From the NCBI GenBank assembly GCA_033557685.1, contig JAWQRN010000226.1:1-33586 (forward strand): 33,586 nucleotides of DNA, in the 5' to 3' direction. Under the pieces are notes generated by a model. It saw only the letters and a list, made by a program, of their open reading frames with translations, was not told the origin of the DNA and made no database searches. This stretch comes from Sperchopsis tessellata. Lineage: Eukaryota; Arthropoda; Insecta; Coleoptera; Hydrophilidae. The first letter of the stretch is position 1; every line of letters starts with the position of its first letter. Both the position numbers and the translations under genes were made by a program. Shown piece by piece: positions 19,645 to 29,838 of this stretch.

Positions 19645-22600
19645 TAATGTTACAAATTTGTACTTAGTTTTTGTTGATATTTCTCTATAATGGAACTTTA
19701 ACCATGTGTTTATTCTTCAGCCTGATTTGGTATTCCTTTTTAGTTTAAGAAATTAGATACCTGTGTTTCTTCTCCTCTTACACATTTGCTACATATCGAA
19801 AAACTATTAAAAACTTACTTTCACTTATCCAAAATTTAACACGAACTCAGAGCACAGGATGTACTGTATTTTACGTTAATACCATATGTTGTGAATTACA
19901 CATGATACATTTTATTTAAAAAAAATAAGGCACTTCCGGTTAGACCACTAGTTTAAAAATGCCAAACATGTTTTATGCCTCTAATAGCAATTTTGTTTAT
20001 CTCTAAATATAAGATACAAATATGCAACTAACTAAATATCAGATAATCAGCTTTCAATATATCTAAAGCAATTGAGTTTAGGTCAGGGGAATGTTACATA
20101 CAGTCGTCCATGAATTAATTAAATTTACAGGTGATCTATTCAAAACTGAAACTTTGAGGCTAAGTCTGGTCGAGATAGAAAACTTTTTACAACATCAGAA
20201 GAATAATATAATATCAATTCCACTTTGTATTGTTTTAACTCCTAAGTAAAAAAGATACATCGAATTCCAGCCTGAATCACTGATGTCCAATTTTCATCTC
20301 CAAATAAAATGAGTTTATTTACAGGTGTACTCTCTATAATCATCATTGAATTTCATTGTAGAGCTAAACAATTAAGTAAGCAACGAATAAAATCTGTACA
20401 TTTATTTTGATAAATTAAATTGTTTAAACTCTTCGCCACATTCTGTTTCAAATTTATTTTTACCAATACCATTTAAAATTTTATGTTCGACAAAAAGGAC
20501 CTCATCGAGTATTTTCCAGAACACAATTAATATTTCAAAAACTAATTTCCGCTTGCCCGATAATTCTGTCAAGAAGTTATTAGAACAATTTGAAATATCG
20601 TTCGCACACAAAACATTTCTGAAACTGCTTCTTGCATGCATATATATTTTTGAACTTTCGGTATTACAGTAAAATTGTTTGAAAAGCTGAACATTCGAAA
20701 CTAATCGTACATTTTGATAATTTTTATTAAAAAAGATGGATAAGGAGCACTAAGCCAAAATACCGTGTGAATAGAGCTGGATTAATTTCTTTGTGAAAAA
20801 TGCTAGCGCATTGTGTAAGCACATCATACATAAAACTGGCTATAACTAAAATTACCTTATACCTTATGGAAGCCTTATTCTGAGAATATTTTAATACACC
20901 TACTGGTACTGTGGAAAACCTTAAGTTATTAAACAATTTTAAAACTAAACGAGATTTTTGTTTTACATATTGAAAGTGAGTTAATTGTCAGATATATAAA
21001 TAACAGTTAATTTTTAATTTTGGACATGACAGTACTTTATTTGATTAGTCAACTGTAACATAATGGTTCTAGGGACACTTATTTTACTGAAAAATGTATA
21101 TGTAATGTATGCTTGAGTTTGGTTAAGGACTGGCAGAAGGTATAGTTGATTAAGATTTTCCACATTGTTTTTAGGTGCTCTAGCGATATGCAAAGTTTTC
21201 CAGAATAAGGTGACAACCCGATATTAACATTAGTTGAGATTCGGGGTTTGACGGCCAGCTCTTAATGTTTGATTTTTTTTTATTCATAAATATTTAATCC
21301 ATTATGTATGTCATGTTTTATAAATATGTATTTTCCACATTTCTATACAAAAACATATCCTGTGCAAAAAAAATTGAGTTTTAGAGTTAAGTATTTCACT
21401 GCCCAAATAAATTTGGAGTTTGTCATATATACTAATTATTTACTACTTTGAAGCTGTTTATGTGAACATCTGAAATATATCTAGCGTAGATCTAATTATT
21501 GCATTCCTGAATAACAGCTCAAACTTATGTGATTAAGTTCATTGCTATGCAACAGCACGACACCTTGACCGGATTACTAGTTGCTATTCTAATAGTAAAT
21601 CCCTTCCATGTATCAGCAAATGGCAAACTTAGTGAATTATAACCTAACCTGGCATCTATAGCGACAAGAGCTTATTGATATAATGTTCGGCTGTTAATTA
21701 AATAAGGTTTGATGAGGACCCTATTAACTATCAATTATGAAATAATTCGCGCGTTTAATACGCTTGGGACAAGTTGAGAACGAAGCATCAGTTTTTTTTA
21801 TTATTCTTGGTATTTTCAAAGTTGATAAAATAAATAAATCAGATGGATATTACGGCAAATTTTGTAATTTAACATAAAATACAACAAACCAAAACCTATA
21901 TACCTGGGCCGGTAACATTATAAATCATTGTTGACGTTTATTTTGACACGCCATTATTTCACATTCTGAGTTAGCTGAATGATAAGATTATACATTTACT
22001 TTTGCTTCAATCATAACAATCATGTTAGGAAATGTTGAAAACACAAACGAATATGCTGTAAACAAAATTTTGAAGAATAAATACGTTTATTTAATTGGCA
22101 ATATTTCTACTGAAACCTCCAATTTTTTATTTCATTAACTTTTATTCGCTCTATATATTTATACGCTTTAATATTATATTGAGCATAGCTTCCACATTTA
22201 AGACAACATTTACCGATACATTAGCGTAGGTGGATGCATTGTCAACGTCAGGACTGATAAAAATAGGAAATCTGAAATAGGTTAATAGTGTGTTATAAAC
22301 GACGTGGGTATGTCATTGTTGAGAGAAAAACTCAAAACTGATTGGAAGAAAATATATCCTAAATAACTGTTGAAATATATGGTTTAAGTTAAATTGAACG
22401 TGTATATTATGTTCACTTCCTTAGAAATGATCTATTACTATGTATTTAATTAGATTCAGCAAATTGAAGCTTCTATTTCTATTCTTCGAATCATTTTGAT
22501 TTTTTAAGATAATTCAAATAAATTTATCAAACATTTATCAAAAAATGCAAATTTAAGTAGGTTTACTATACATTTAATTATCCGTCCGTTTATAACCCGA

Positions 22601-23806
22601 TGCGGTTTACGCGTCAACGATTTTTTTTTGTTTTCTTACGAAAAACTTGAATAGTCACCATTTACTTGTATACCTTTGAATGTGCAGTCATATTTCTCCA
22701 CAATCCATTGCAGTTCGCTCTGTTGCATATGATATATTTACTTACATCTTTCGAAAAAATAAATGACAGTATTTCCCCGTAGAATTACATTTCGAATGTG
22801 CTTGAAGCTGATACTGTATCATTTCGATTAAATTATAAATTATAAAAACATCAAATACCAAGTCAAATAAAAACAAATTGCATCAGGATATCAGCTTTGA
22901 ACTCAACTGTCCTTGTAATATTTTTTGGCATATCCATCTTTACAGTACAAATACAGTTTACTAGACACTTTCCCGACTTATTTTCAGTATTAACAGGAGG
23001 TTCATACCTTTTTATAAAAGTAACTCCACAAGATGTTCTAGATAAGGATCTCAACTAAAAAAAATGAATATACAGTAATAATGTTGACGTCTAATACTTT
23101 TTTATGGAATTCATTTTTTTAGATATTTATTTATAGGGTATATATAATTACCTTTGGATTATATAGTATTAACTTGGTACACTACAAACATATTGTTTTA
23201 GCATGGTACCACCAACTTAAATTTTAATAGTTTGCACTTAGAAATAGGTAAGCTAGACAGGGCCGCTAGTTTAGGTTAAACAAGTTAAGTTTAATTCCCA
23301 CCTCCCGCAAATTTGTCGACTGGAGTCTTTTTTAAAACTTGATGTATTTCTGTCTCTCTCTCTATTATAAGTATTTAATACGCAAGTGTGACGATTAATT
23401 TGATAGCTCCAAAATGAGGTTATGTGTATTCTACCAGTGCAATGTTGCCAGTAGTAAAAACTTAAGTTTGATTATTTCAAAGTGAAAATTATTAATTTTT
23501 AGTGCAAATAAATGAATCTAAGCGAAAACATTGTTTCGTAAGTGCAATACATGTTAATTGAAATATATTTCTGTATGTGGGATAAAAAAATTTTCAGCGA
23601 TAATATATTTAATATATTTGTTATTAGTGAAAATTAGTTTTATTAAAGTGATTATGATTTAAACAAAAGTTCAACTAATTACTACCCTTTCTTTAACTGA
23701 CATTTATGTATTAAATGTAATATACTTCCACGGTTATTATCTACATAAATGTTGTATCCGGGTGGAGGCTCACTGTCCAGTTTAGTACGGCTCTTAATGA
23801 TGGATT
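19645..23806. other. AT-rich intergenic DNA, mostly without recognised features
   Basis: Over 4 kb holds no transposon I can identify. Two minus-strand frames, 20402-20641 (containing LTELSGKRKLVFEIL and ECGEEFKQF) and 20727-20936, have fairly balanced composition but match no family I know. They are too short to call. A possible exon at 22863-23054 is listed separately. Confidence 0.5.
22863..23054 (-). other. Possible host exon or pseudo-exon, function uncertain
   Basis: On the minus strand the open frame begins directly after a strong 3' splice acceptor: a run of T ending TTTTTTTTAG, with the AG at 23055-23056. An in-frame stop overlaps the acceptor, so the frame opens exactly at the proposed exon boundary. 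The 63 residues, with RYEPPVNTENKSG, CLVNCICTVKMDM and TRTVEFKADILMQFVF, are well balanced and weakly resemble the first beta strands of Cys-loop ligand-gated channels, which carry RPP...G...V.V and Y.AD...Q.W patterns. The resemblance is my inference and is weak. A good donor is missing at the 3' side (only GTTTTT before the stop), while a better donor-like AAGGTATGA lies inside. It could be a decayed exon or chance. Confidence 0.2.
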
Positions 23807-23808
23807 TA

Positions 23809-23844
23809 CAAAGTGTGTCCCAAAAGTCATGAAATATTATTTTT
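23809..23844 (+). repeat. Mariner 5' terminal inverted repeat
   Basis: It starts CAAAGTGTGTCCC. It matches the reverse complement of 24645-24680 at about 28 of 36 positions, with a perfect GTCATGAAATAT core. Confidence 0.85.
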
Positions 23845-23997
23845 TACCGCGCTCCTACTGGTCACAGAGGGTTCAAAGGTGTAGTGGACCCTTAGCTTTA
23901 CAGCGCACCAAAGTTCAGTCCGCTGCGAGTATTAGAAGAGTCAGGATAGCTTATTTAGTGGACCCTTGTTTCGAAGTCACGTCACGACGAACAACGT

Positions 23998-24613
23998 TTG
24001 GCGATTAAATTTTTCACAAAACTCGGCAAAAAAGCTGCCGAAACTCATGAAATGCTCAAGGAAGCCTACGGGGAGTCTGTTTTATCCTATGGGCAAGTTT
24101 CGAGGTGGGTGAAAAAGTTCAAGGAAGGCCAGGAAGGAGTGTACGATGACCTTCGCTCTGGACGGCCAACAAGCCGAATCGATGAAAATGTGACTCGCGT
24201 GCGTAATTCATTGAATTCCGACCGTCGAATGAGTGTTCAGTTATTAGCTGACACTCTGAACATTCCGAAAACTGTCATACGCGTGCGGAAAAACATCGCC
24301 GCTACCTGGGTCCTGCATCATGACAACCAGTCATACGTCTCTGCGTGTCCGTGAGTTCCTGAAGAAGCACAACGTGACAACGCTTCCGCAGCCACCTTAC
24401 AGTCCAGACTTAGCACCGACCGACTTTTTTTTGTTCCCGAGGAACAAGAACACGCTAAATGGACGCCGTTTTGATAGCATTGACGCTATCCAAGCGGCCG
24501 TGATGATAGCTCTGAAGGAGGTTCCCGTCGAGGCCTTCGAGAGGGCGTACCGGGCATGGAGTCGGTGGAAAAAATGTATAGATGCTCGTGGTGAGTACTT
24601 CGAAGAATACTAA
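23998..24613 (+). pseudogene. Mariner transposase relic (DD34D type), central deletion
   Basis: Mariner transposase binds the inverted repeats and catalyses cut-and-paste transposition. The N-terminal DNA-binding half is well kept: KFFTKLGKKAAETHEMLKEA, then VSRWVKKFKEGQEG, then DDLRSGRPTSRIDENV (up to about 24280). A deletion at about 24285 then joins NIPKTVI to RVRKNIAATWVLHHDN, removing the region with the first catalytic Asp. The second Asp is in HHDN. A small deletion and frameshift after it shifts to the frame 24320-24613, which carries YSPDLAPTDFFLF with the third catalytic Asp, the WVPNDL-type region being absent, and ends IDARGEYFEEY. No ATG in frame is seen at the start; upstream codons read DEQRLAIKFF. 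The protein cannot be active. Confidence 0.9.
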
Positions 24614-24644
24614 CAATGTGTACCGGTATTGTCAATAAATCGTT

Positions 24645-24680
24645 AAAAAGTATATTTCATGACTTATGGGACATATCCTG
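24645..24680 (-). repeat. Mariner 3' terminal inverted repeat
   Basis: The reverse complement starts CAGGATATGTCCC and pairs with the 5' repeat. A TA dinucleotide follows immediately. Confidence 0.85.
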
Positions 24681-24689
24681 TACCCAACA

Positions 24690-25808
24690 GATCTGTGAAT
24701 TTTGCTTAAGCAACACACAAAAGTACTTTCACCCGAGAGGCCTTTTTCTATAGTGGAGTTGTCCTTTGGAGGTGCATTTTAGAAATTAAGAAGTATATGA
24801 TAAATTTAGCTACATGTCCGACAATTATTTATGAGAGACACAATCTTTGGCTATATGACCGGACGATAGACAATTTAGACAAAGTCAGTGATTTGATAGA
24901 TTGTTCAAAATATATCTTTTGTCAGAGTTATTGCACATTGGATAAAAGCTTATATCGTATAACGATACGAAAATAATCAGTAACAAATGCTAAATATACG
25001 AACTAGTGAAATTATTATTAAGCTGCTCGAATGGATTAAATGTTTAATACAAAACTGGTGGTAAAGAAGTTTAATCTGTTGAAAACTATTGTAATAGTTG
25101 GTGCTGGTTCCTTTTGAAATTAATAACAAGAACGAGAGCGAGATGAATGGACTGTACGAAATGTTACTATTGCATCTAGTTATATAATGACATTTGTAAG
25201 TTATCTGATGAAGATAACTTGTTGAGTTATAAGGTTTGAGGGAAGGAATCAAAAGGACGTAAAACACACTTATTTTACCTAAACACAGAATAACTAAAAC
25301 TATTGAGTAATAAAATGCCAATTACAACTTTTGGCGAGAAACGAAAATGCTTTCTCGAGGCGAATGTGTTAGATGCCTCTCTAGGCGTTACTGCACCTAA
25401 ATACCAGAGAGTAGTAAAAATTGGGTTTTCCCGAACCAAGTGGATATCTGGCACTAATTAATGAAACGATATTTTGAATATAATATAAATCTCAAAGTTG
25501 CGGTAAATTTACAAGGTCGCAATATTGTGCTTTTTCTATAAATCTAGTACGAAGTATATTTGGTGGTATTACTTTATACAAAATGAAATTGAAACACAAT
25601 TTACTAAATTTCGTTTTATAACAAATTTTACTATATTCATCCTCAATATATAATTGGAGGCATCAAATACTCATACAGGCTTAGAAATAGTATAGAACAG
25701 CCTTCCCAAAACTCCTCTCCAATAAACTTTGAAATACGCCTTGGGGGCGGTAATTTCTTACTTGTTTTATTTTAAGAAACCTTAGTAAAATTAAGTATTT
25801 GTCGTAAA
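24690..25808. other. AT-rich intergenic DNA, nothing recognised
   Basis: The longest frame, 24977-25321 on the minus strand (114 residues), is dominated by Ile, Leu, Ser and Tyr and looks like translated low-complexity DNA. No RNA gene, repeat or transposon end is visible. Confidence 0.6.
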
Positions 25809-25811
25809 GTA

Positions 25812-25827
25812 AGTTCGGTTAATATGG
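25812..25827 (+). repeat. Pogo-like 5' terminal inverted repeat
   Basis: AGTTCGGTTAATATGG, preceded by TA. It pairs with 27925-27940 at 14 of 16 positions, and the match extends through the flanking GTA outside the TA. Confidence 0.7.
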
Positions 25828-26144
25828 TCTGGTCGGCCCGTATGACACACCACACTTTCTCCGAAACGTAGCGAGTGGAATATACCCGCCCTCCGTGCTA
25901 CAACTCCTCAGTTTGTCTTTGTGACAAATTTCGATGTTCTTCTTGGCAAGTTTTGAGCATCATATTAACATTATTGCAAAATATATTCCAAATTTAGCTT
26001 TAACAGTGTGCTAAATATTCTTAGTTAATGGTTTGGACAAGCATTTTATATGTTTTTTTTTATTCTTCATATACCAAAAAGTATTGGTTTGAGGTTAGTT
26101 TAATAAAACGTGCTTCACGGGCAATATGTCCCACTACGAGGTGG

Positions 26145-26180
26145 GCCAATATGGCCTGGTAGGTCATATTACCCGCCTAC
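26145..26180. repeat. Subterminal inverted motif of the pogo-like element
   Basis: GGCCAATATGGCC and CATATTACCC lie head to head here, echoing the terminal AATATGG and the GGGTAATATGG at 27757-27770. It is likely an internal transposase-binding site, by analogy with other Tc1/mariner-superfamily elements. Confidence 0.45.
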
Positions 26181-26269
26181 TATTTGCCACTGCATATTAT
26201 TTTTTTTAGATTATTGCTCCCATAGTACCCAATTCTCAAATAATACGCCAAACATGAGACACAAAATCT

Positions 26270-27724
26270 ATGAGAAAGGTAATTGAAGATGTAAGAATCC
26301 AGAAGATAGGTACACTTAAAGCTTCTAAGCAATACAAGATGCCCAGAACAACATTGTACCGAACGTTAAGTTACAAAAAAAAGAAGTTCCAGCTGAGATG
26401 GTTACATGCGCGAAGTTAGGGAGAAAATCTACTTTGCCTATTGAGCTCGATAAAGAGCTTGTCAATTATATGTTGGCTATGGAAACTAAGTTATTTGGCT
26501 TAGTACGAAAAGATGTCATGAGTTTAGCTAATCAGATTGCAGTAAGAAATGACGTTACTCATTCATTTTCTGCCAAGAATAATTTGCACCGGCAAAGATT
26601 GGTTAAATTAATTTTTAAAACGGCATCCTTCTACCGTCCAACGGTAACTTCATTATCAAAAGCGAAAGGCCTCAATAGATAGAGCGTAGCTTATTTCTTT
26701 GATATCTTACAAATATTAATGGATGACTATAAATTTCCAGCTGGCAGAAAATATAATGTTAACGAAACAGGTGTAAGCGTAGTACCTTGAAAAAGCCCAA
26801 GCTTTAAGTTAAGAGGGGTTCATTGGTAACATGCGTAATGTGTATGAGTGCTGGGGGGTCATTCGTTCCACCTCTAATAATATTTTCGCGTAAACGACAT
26901 CATCTACATCTAATAAAAGATGCACCTCCAAGGACCATTTCCCTCGGGATGGATTAAGACAAACTTTTTCACAAAATGGTTCAAAAATTTTATAGAAAAT
27001 GTCAGACTGACTGCAGAATCTCCGGTTTTACTTCTCTTGGACGGTAACACCAGTCATACAAGAAACATTGAGATAATTGATTTTGCGCGAGAAAACAATA
27101 TCCATTTGCTGTTTCCAATTCCACCACATTCTAGTCACAAGATACAACCTCTGGATAAAGCATTCATGAAAAAATAAATATCTGACGAAATTCGATACTG
27201 GATTAGAATCAATACGCGGCCTTTAACTCTATATGACATTATGGAAATATCTGGTAGCCCTTATTTGCGCGCTCAAACTGGTGAAAACTACGAGTATATA
27301 ACACGTTTTCAAATATCTCCAATTCCGAAAATTGCCTCAAGAAAAACGGGAATCAAGGCCGGAAGTCTACCAAATCTACGTTTCTGACTGGATCTCCATA
27401 TAAATCGCAGCTTGAAACCTCTTTAAAGAAGAAGGAAGAGAAAATTAATATGGCTGAAAAGGGTAAATATAATATAAATAAAGAAAAAGGAAAAAATAAG
27501 AAGAATAAGACCAAGATAACAACAAAAATGATGAACAGTTAGTGAACCTTCCTATGAAGACAGCTTAGTTGAAAGCCCCGATATACGTAATAAAGAAGAT
27601 GTCAGATGTTTGTACTGTGAATGTCTGTATTTTGAGGACAGCAAGGGTGTAACTTCTGGGCTCATGAAGAATGTACTAGCGGAGAGACAAACACATTTTT
27701 TGCGAGTTTTGTAAAGCCAAATAA
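26270..27724 (+). pseudogene. Pogo/Tigger-like transposase relic with C-terminal zinc motif
   Basis: Transposases of this family bind their ends with helix-turn-helix domains and cut with a DDE catalytic core. From an ATG at 26270 the plus strand shows a psq-type HTH (MRKVIEDVRIQKIG, then ASKQYKMPRTTLYRTL), a CENP-B-like second DNA-binding region (26398-26682, with RKDVMSLANQIAVRNDVTHS and SLSKAKGLNR), and the DDE core. The first acidic motif reads VNETGVSVVP, with Asn at 26761-26763 where the family has DETG. The second Asp is in LLLLDGNTSHT (27040-27042), and the third in SHKIQPLDKAF (27154-27156), 37 residues apart. A stop follows after AFMKK. Beyond it, shifted frames give a CLYC pair, WAHEEC and CEFC (27607-27712), a PHD-like zinc motif typical of the arthropod subgroup. 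Frameshifts, stops and the lost Asp make it inactive. Confidence 0.85.
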
Positions 27725-27924
27725 TTCTAGAATTTGATTTAATTTCTGTAATGTAAGGGTAATATGGCTCACTGAAGAAAACATAATTTTGTTGCTTTTT
27801 GATATTGTGTTTTACATTAACTGATACAATTTGATGCCTGATTAGTTTATTGACTGAAATAAACGGTAATGATTGTATGATCTCATAAACAATCTGTTTT
27901 ATTAGCAATAAATCTTATGGTGTT

Positions 27925-27940
27925 CCATAATACCCGAACT
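27925..27940 (-). repeat. Pogo-like 3' terminal inverted repeat
   Basis: The reverse complement reads AGTTCGGGTATTATGG. It is followed by TA on the plus strand. Confidence 0.7.
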
Positions 27941-27944
27941 TACA

Positions 27945-29320
27945 TATGTCAAATGATTTAATAAAAATTGGCATAATATTGATATAAAAACAAAATTTAC
28001 ATTTGCCAAAAATAAAATTAGGTAATTTGCATTTAAATCTTTCGCGTACACGGAATTCGCGTAAATGGAACTTAAGAATCAGTAGGCTAGGTTTAAGATC
28101 AATTTCAAACTTCTTCATGAATTAATATGAATAGAAATAATTTAAACAAAGAGTTTTTAATGAACGAGTTTATGTACATTTCCGTGTTTCCACAAGCAGT
28201 ATTTTTCTATAAATAGTAGCGCAAAGAGTGATGCGAATGGAAAAAAACAATAATTTCTATGTTTATATGAAAAATACTGTTCGAGTGGTAGTTTTAATTC
28301 CATGGAAACATTAAATCACCGTTTTTGTTTTGCGTAACAAAAAAGGCCAACTAATTCTGTAATGCGTAAAAAGGCAAAACGCGATTCACGCAAAACTGAT
28401 TTTTGCTTCGCGTAGAAAAATACTACGGGTATATAAAAATAATTCTAATTCATATTTGCATACATGAATATGGAAAATATATGAAAATAGATAAAATATT
28501 CCAAATATGGTATAATTTTAATAAAGTAGGACTGTTTTTATATTTGATTCATTTGGAACCTTCATATTTCATAATCACCCACCGGTTGACTAATAAGATA
28601 CCGATACGTCAAGTATATATCTGCATTTTATATTTTTCCTTCAATTTATCAATTTATTTATTAGTGAAGATTTGATGTATTTTTCATCAATTGTTGTATA
28701 TAATTTCTAATGTATTTACAGTATCATTCATATTCATATTCACTAATATACATGATTTGAAGTAGTGTTTATAAGAGAGGCTTACAAGCGCTTGTAAATA
28801 TATTAAGTTATCATTCACATTTTCCAAGTCCAAGTACTTGTGTGTATTGTTTAACAAGAAACTAAATTCTGTTAATCTTAATTTATATTACATCCCTCTA
28901 ATGTCATCTGAAACATATGTGTGATATATATGCAACGCTAATGATATCCTAGCTCAAGTTGAATGATTGTGTGTAGTATTATCATTGGGATCTTCCCTTC
29001 ATCTGCTTACTTACCAGATGGTGCTTATATCAGAGAATATATTATATAGACAAGCTGTTAAAGAGCGGGTCCCCGTAAAACGTTTGTAAATATATACAAT
29101 GCTATGTGTACGGGCTACGGAGACAAGTTTTTTTCTATTTTAGTTTGGTTGGTATCAATCTATATTTCAATTACATTAGTTGATGTAAAGTATAGTTTGC
29201 AATGCCGTTAAAATAAACAGCAGCTATAAAATACAACCGCTAGTTGCTAAAATAATGAATTGTTAAATCGGGATCTATTTTTTTAAATAAAAGTTAGAAA
29301 AAAAATCAATATGATGTAAA
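27945..29320. other. AT-rich intergenic DNA with a CGCG-motif cluster
   Basis: Within 28036-28425, TTCGCGTA, ATTCGCGTAAA, AACGCGATTCACGCAAAA and TTCGCGTAG recur in DNA otherwise poor in CpG. The motif resembles the termini and interiors of Tigger-type MITEs, but I could not define inverted repeats. The frames at 27915-28118 (minus) and 28403-28675 (plus) are not protein-like. Nothing else is recognised to 29320. Confidence 0.35.
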
Positions 29321-29349
29321 TTAATAGACTTGCATTGTTTTATTTATAG

Positions 29350-29838
29350 GAAAGGTGTTTCGGCGTGGAAATTGTGTAGAGGCACGGATCAGTGGATGAA
29401 ACTTCAGCACTTTTGAGAGTCAACAATATGTTCGATCGGAAATATCTTTCCTATGACAATATATTTTTAAGCAATTTAGAACGAAATCCATGGTTGAAGT
29501 GATATTTAATTATTACCTATATGAATACTGTGTCCTGGTAAAAACCATGCAACGAATGAATTCAGCACACTGATCCGAACTCAGCCAGATCATGTTTATA
29601 TATATATATATATATATAGGCTGGAGTGGGGATTTCGCACCAGAGCGATTCAATTCTTTTCGGATGGTTATTATTGAGTGCAGAAGGACATAAACCATGA
29701 TTTGAAATTGAAAACCGTCGTCCCTATTAATTATGCTGATTTTTCTGGAAAAAAAGGCTTTCGAATCAAGCCTTTTCTATCTTCGAATATAATGGTATGA
29801 ACTGTTTCATGGCGATGTTCAAATGGTTTGATATCAAA
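29350..29838 (-). other. Possible eroded C-terminal part of the Penelope-like element
   Basis: Directly downstream of the RT relic the minus strand gives short fragments (FDIKPFEHRHETVHTI, DRKGLIRKPFF, ITIRKELNRSG) broken by stops. By position they could be the linker and GIY-YIG part, but the key Gly-Ile-Tyr and Tyr-Ile-Gly residues are not visible. A perfect 9-bp stem (AAAAGGCTT, 7-base loop) lies near 29750-29777. Confidence 0.3.
29597..29618. repeat. TA microsatellite, 11 repeats
   Basis: An uninterrupted TA run lies within the region downstream of the Penelope-like relic. Confidence 0.9.

Larger units (their letters stand above)
23809..24680 (+). mobile_element. Internally deleted mariner transposon with TIRs
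   Basis: The element is 872 bp long and has imperfect 36-bp terminal inverted repeats that share GTCCCAxAAGTCATGAAATAT. It is flanked by TA on both sides (23807-23808 and 24681-24682), the target duplication of Tc1/mariner elements. Full mariners are about 1.3 kb, so roughly 400 bp is missing from the middle. A 12-bp direct repeat TAGTGGACCCTT at 23882 and 23956 lies in its 5' leader. Its ends are well preserved, so it may have been mobilised in trans by a related transposase. Confidence 0.9.
25812..27940 (+). mobile_element. Pogo/Tigger-like DNA transposon with both ends
   Basis: The element is 2129 bp long and is bounded by 16-bp inverted repeats, AGTTCGGTTAATATGG at the left and the reverse complement of CCATAATACCCGAACT at the right, with two mismatches. 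TA lies on both flanks (25810-25811 and 27941-27942). Inside is a transposase relic with the pogo/Tigger domain order. Subterminal copies of an AATATGG/CCATATT-like motif occur at 26145-26180 and 27757-27770, probable transposase-binding sites. The length is usual for a full Tigger-like element, so the copy is complete in extent but mutated. Confidence 0.8.

Noticed and set aside
24977..25321. 114-residue minus-strand open frame
   Set aside because: Its translation is a low-complexity mix of Ile, Leu, Ser and Tyr with no domain, as expected from AT-rich DNA.
29750..29777. 9-bp perfect hairpin as a possible terminator or small RNA
   Set aside because: It is too short, in eukaryotic DNA, and lies in an eroded transposon; no supporting context.
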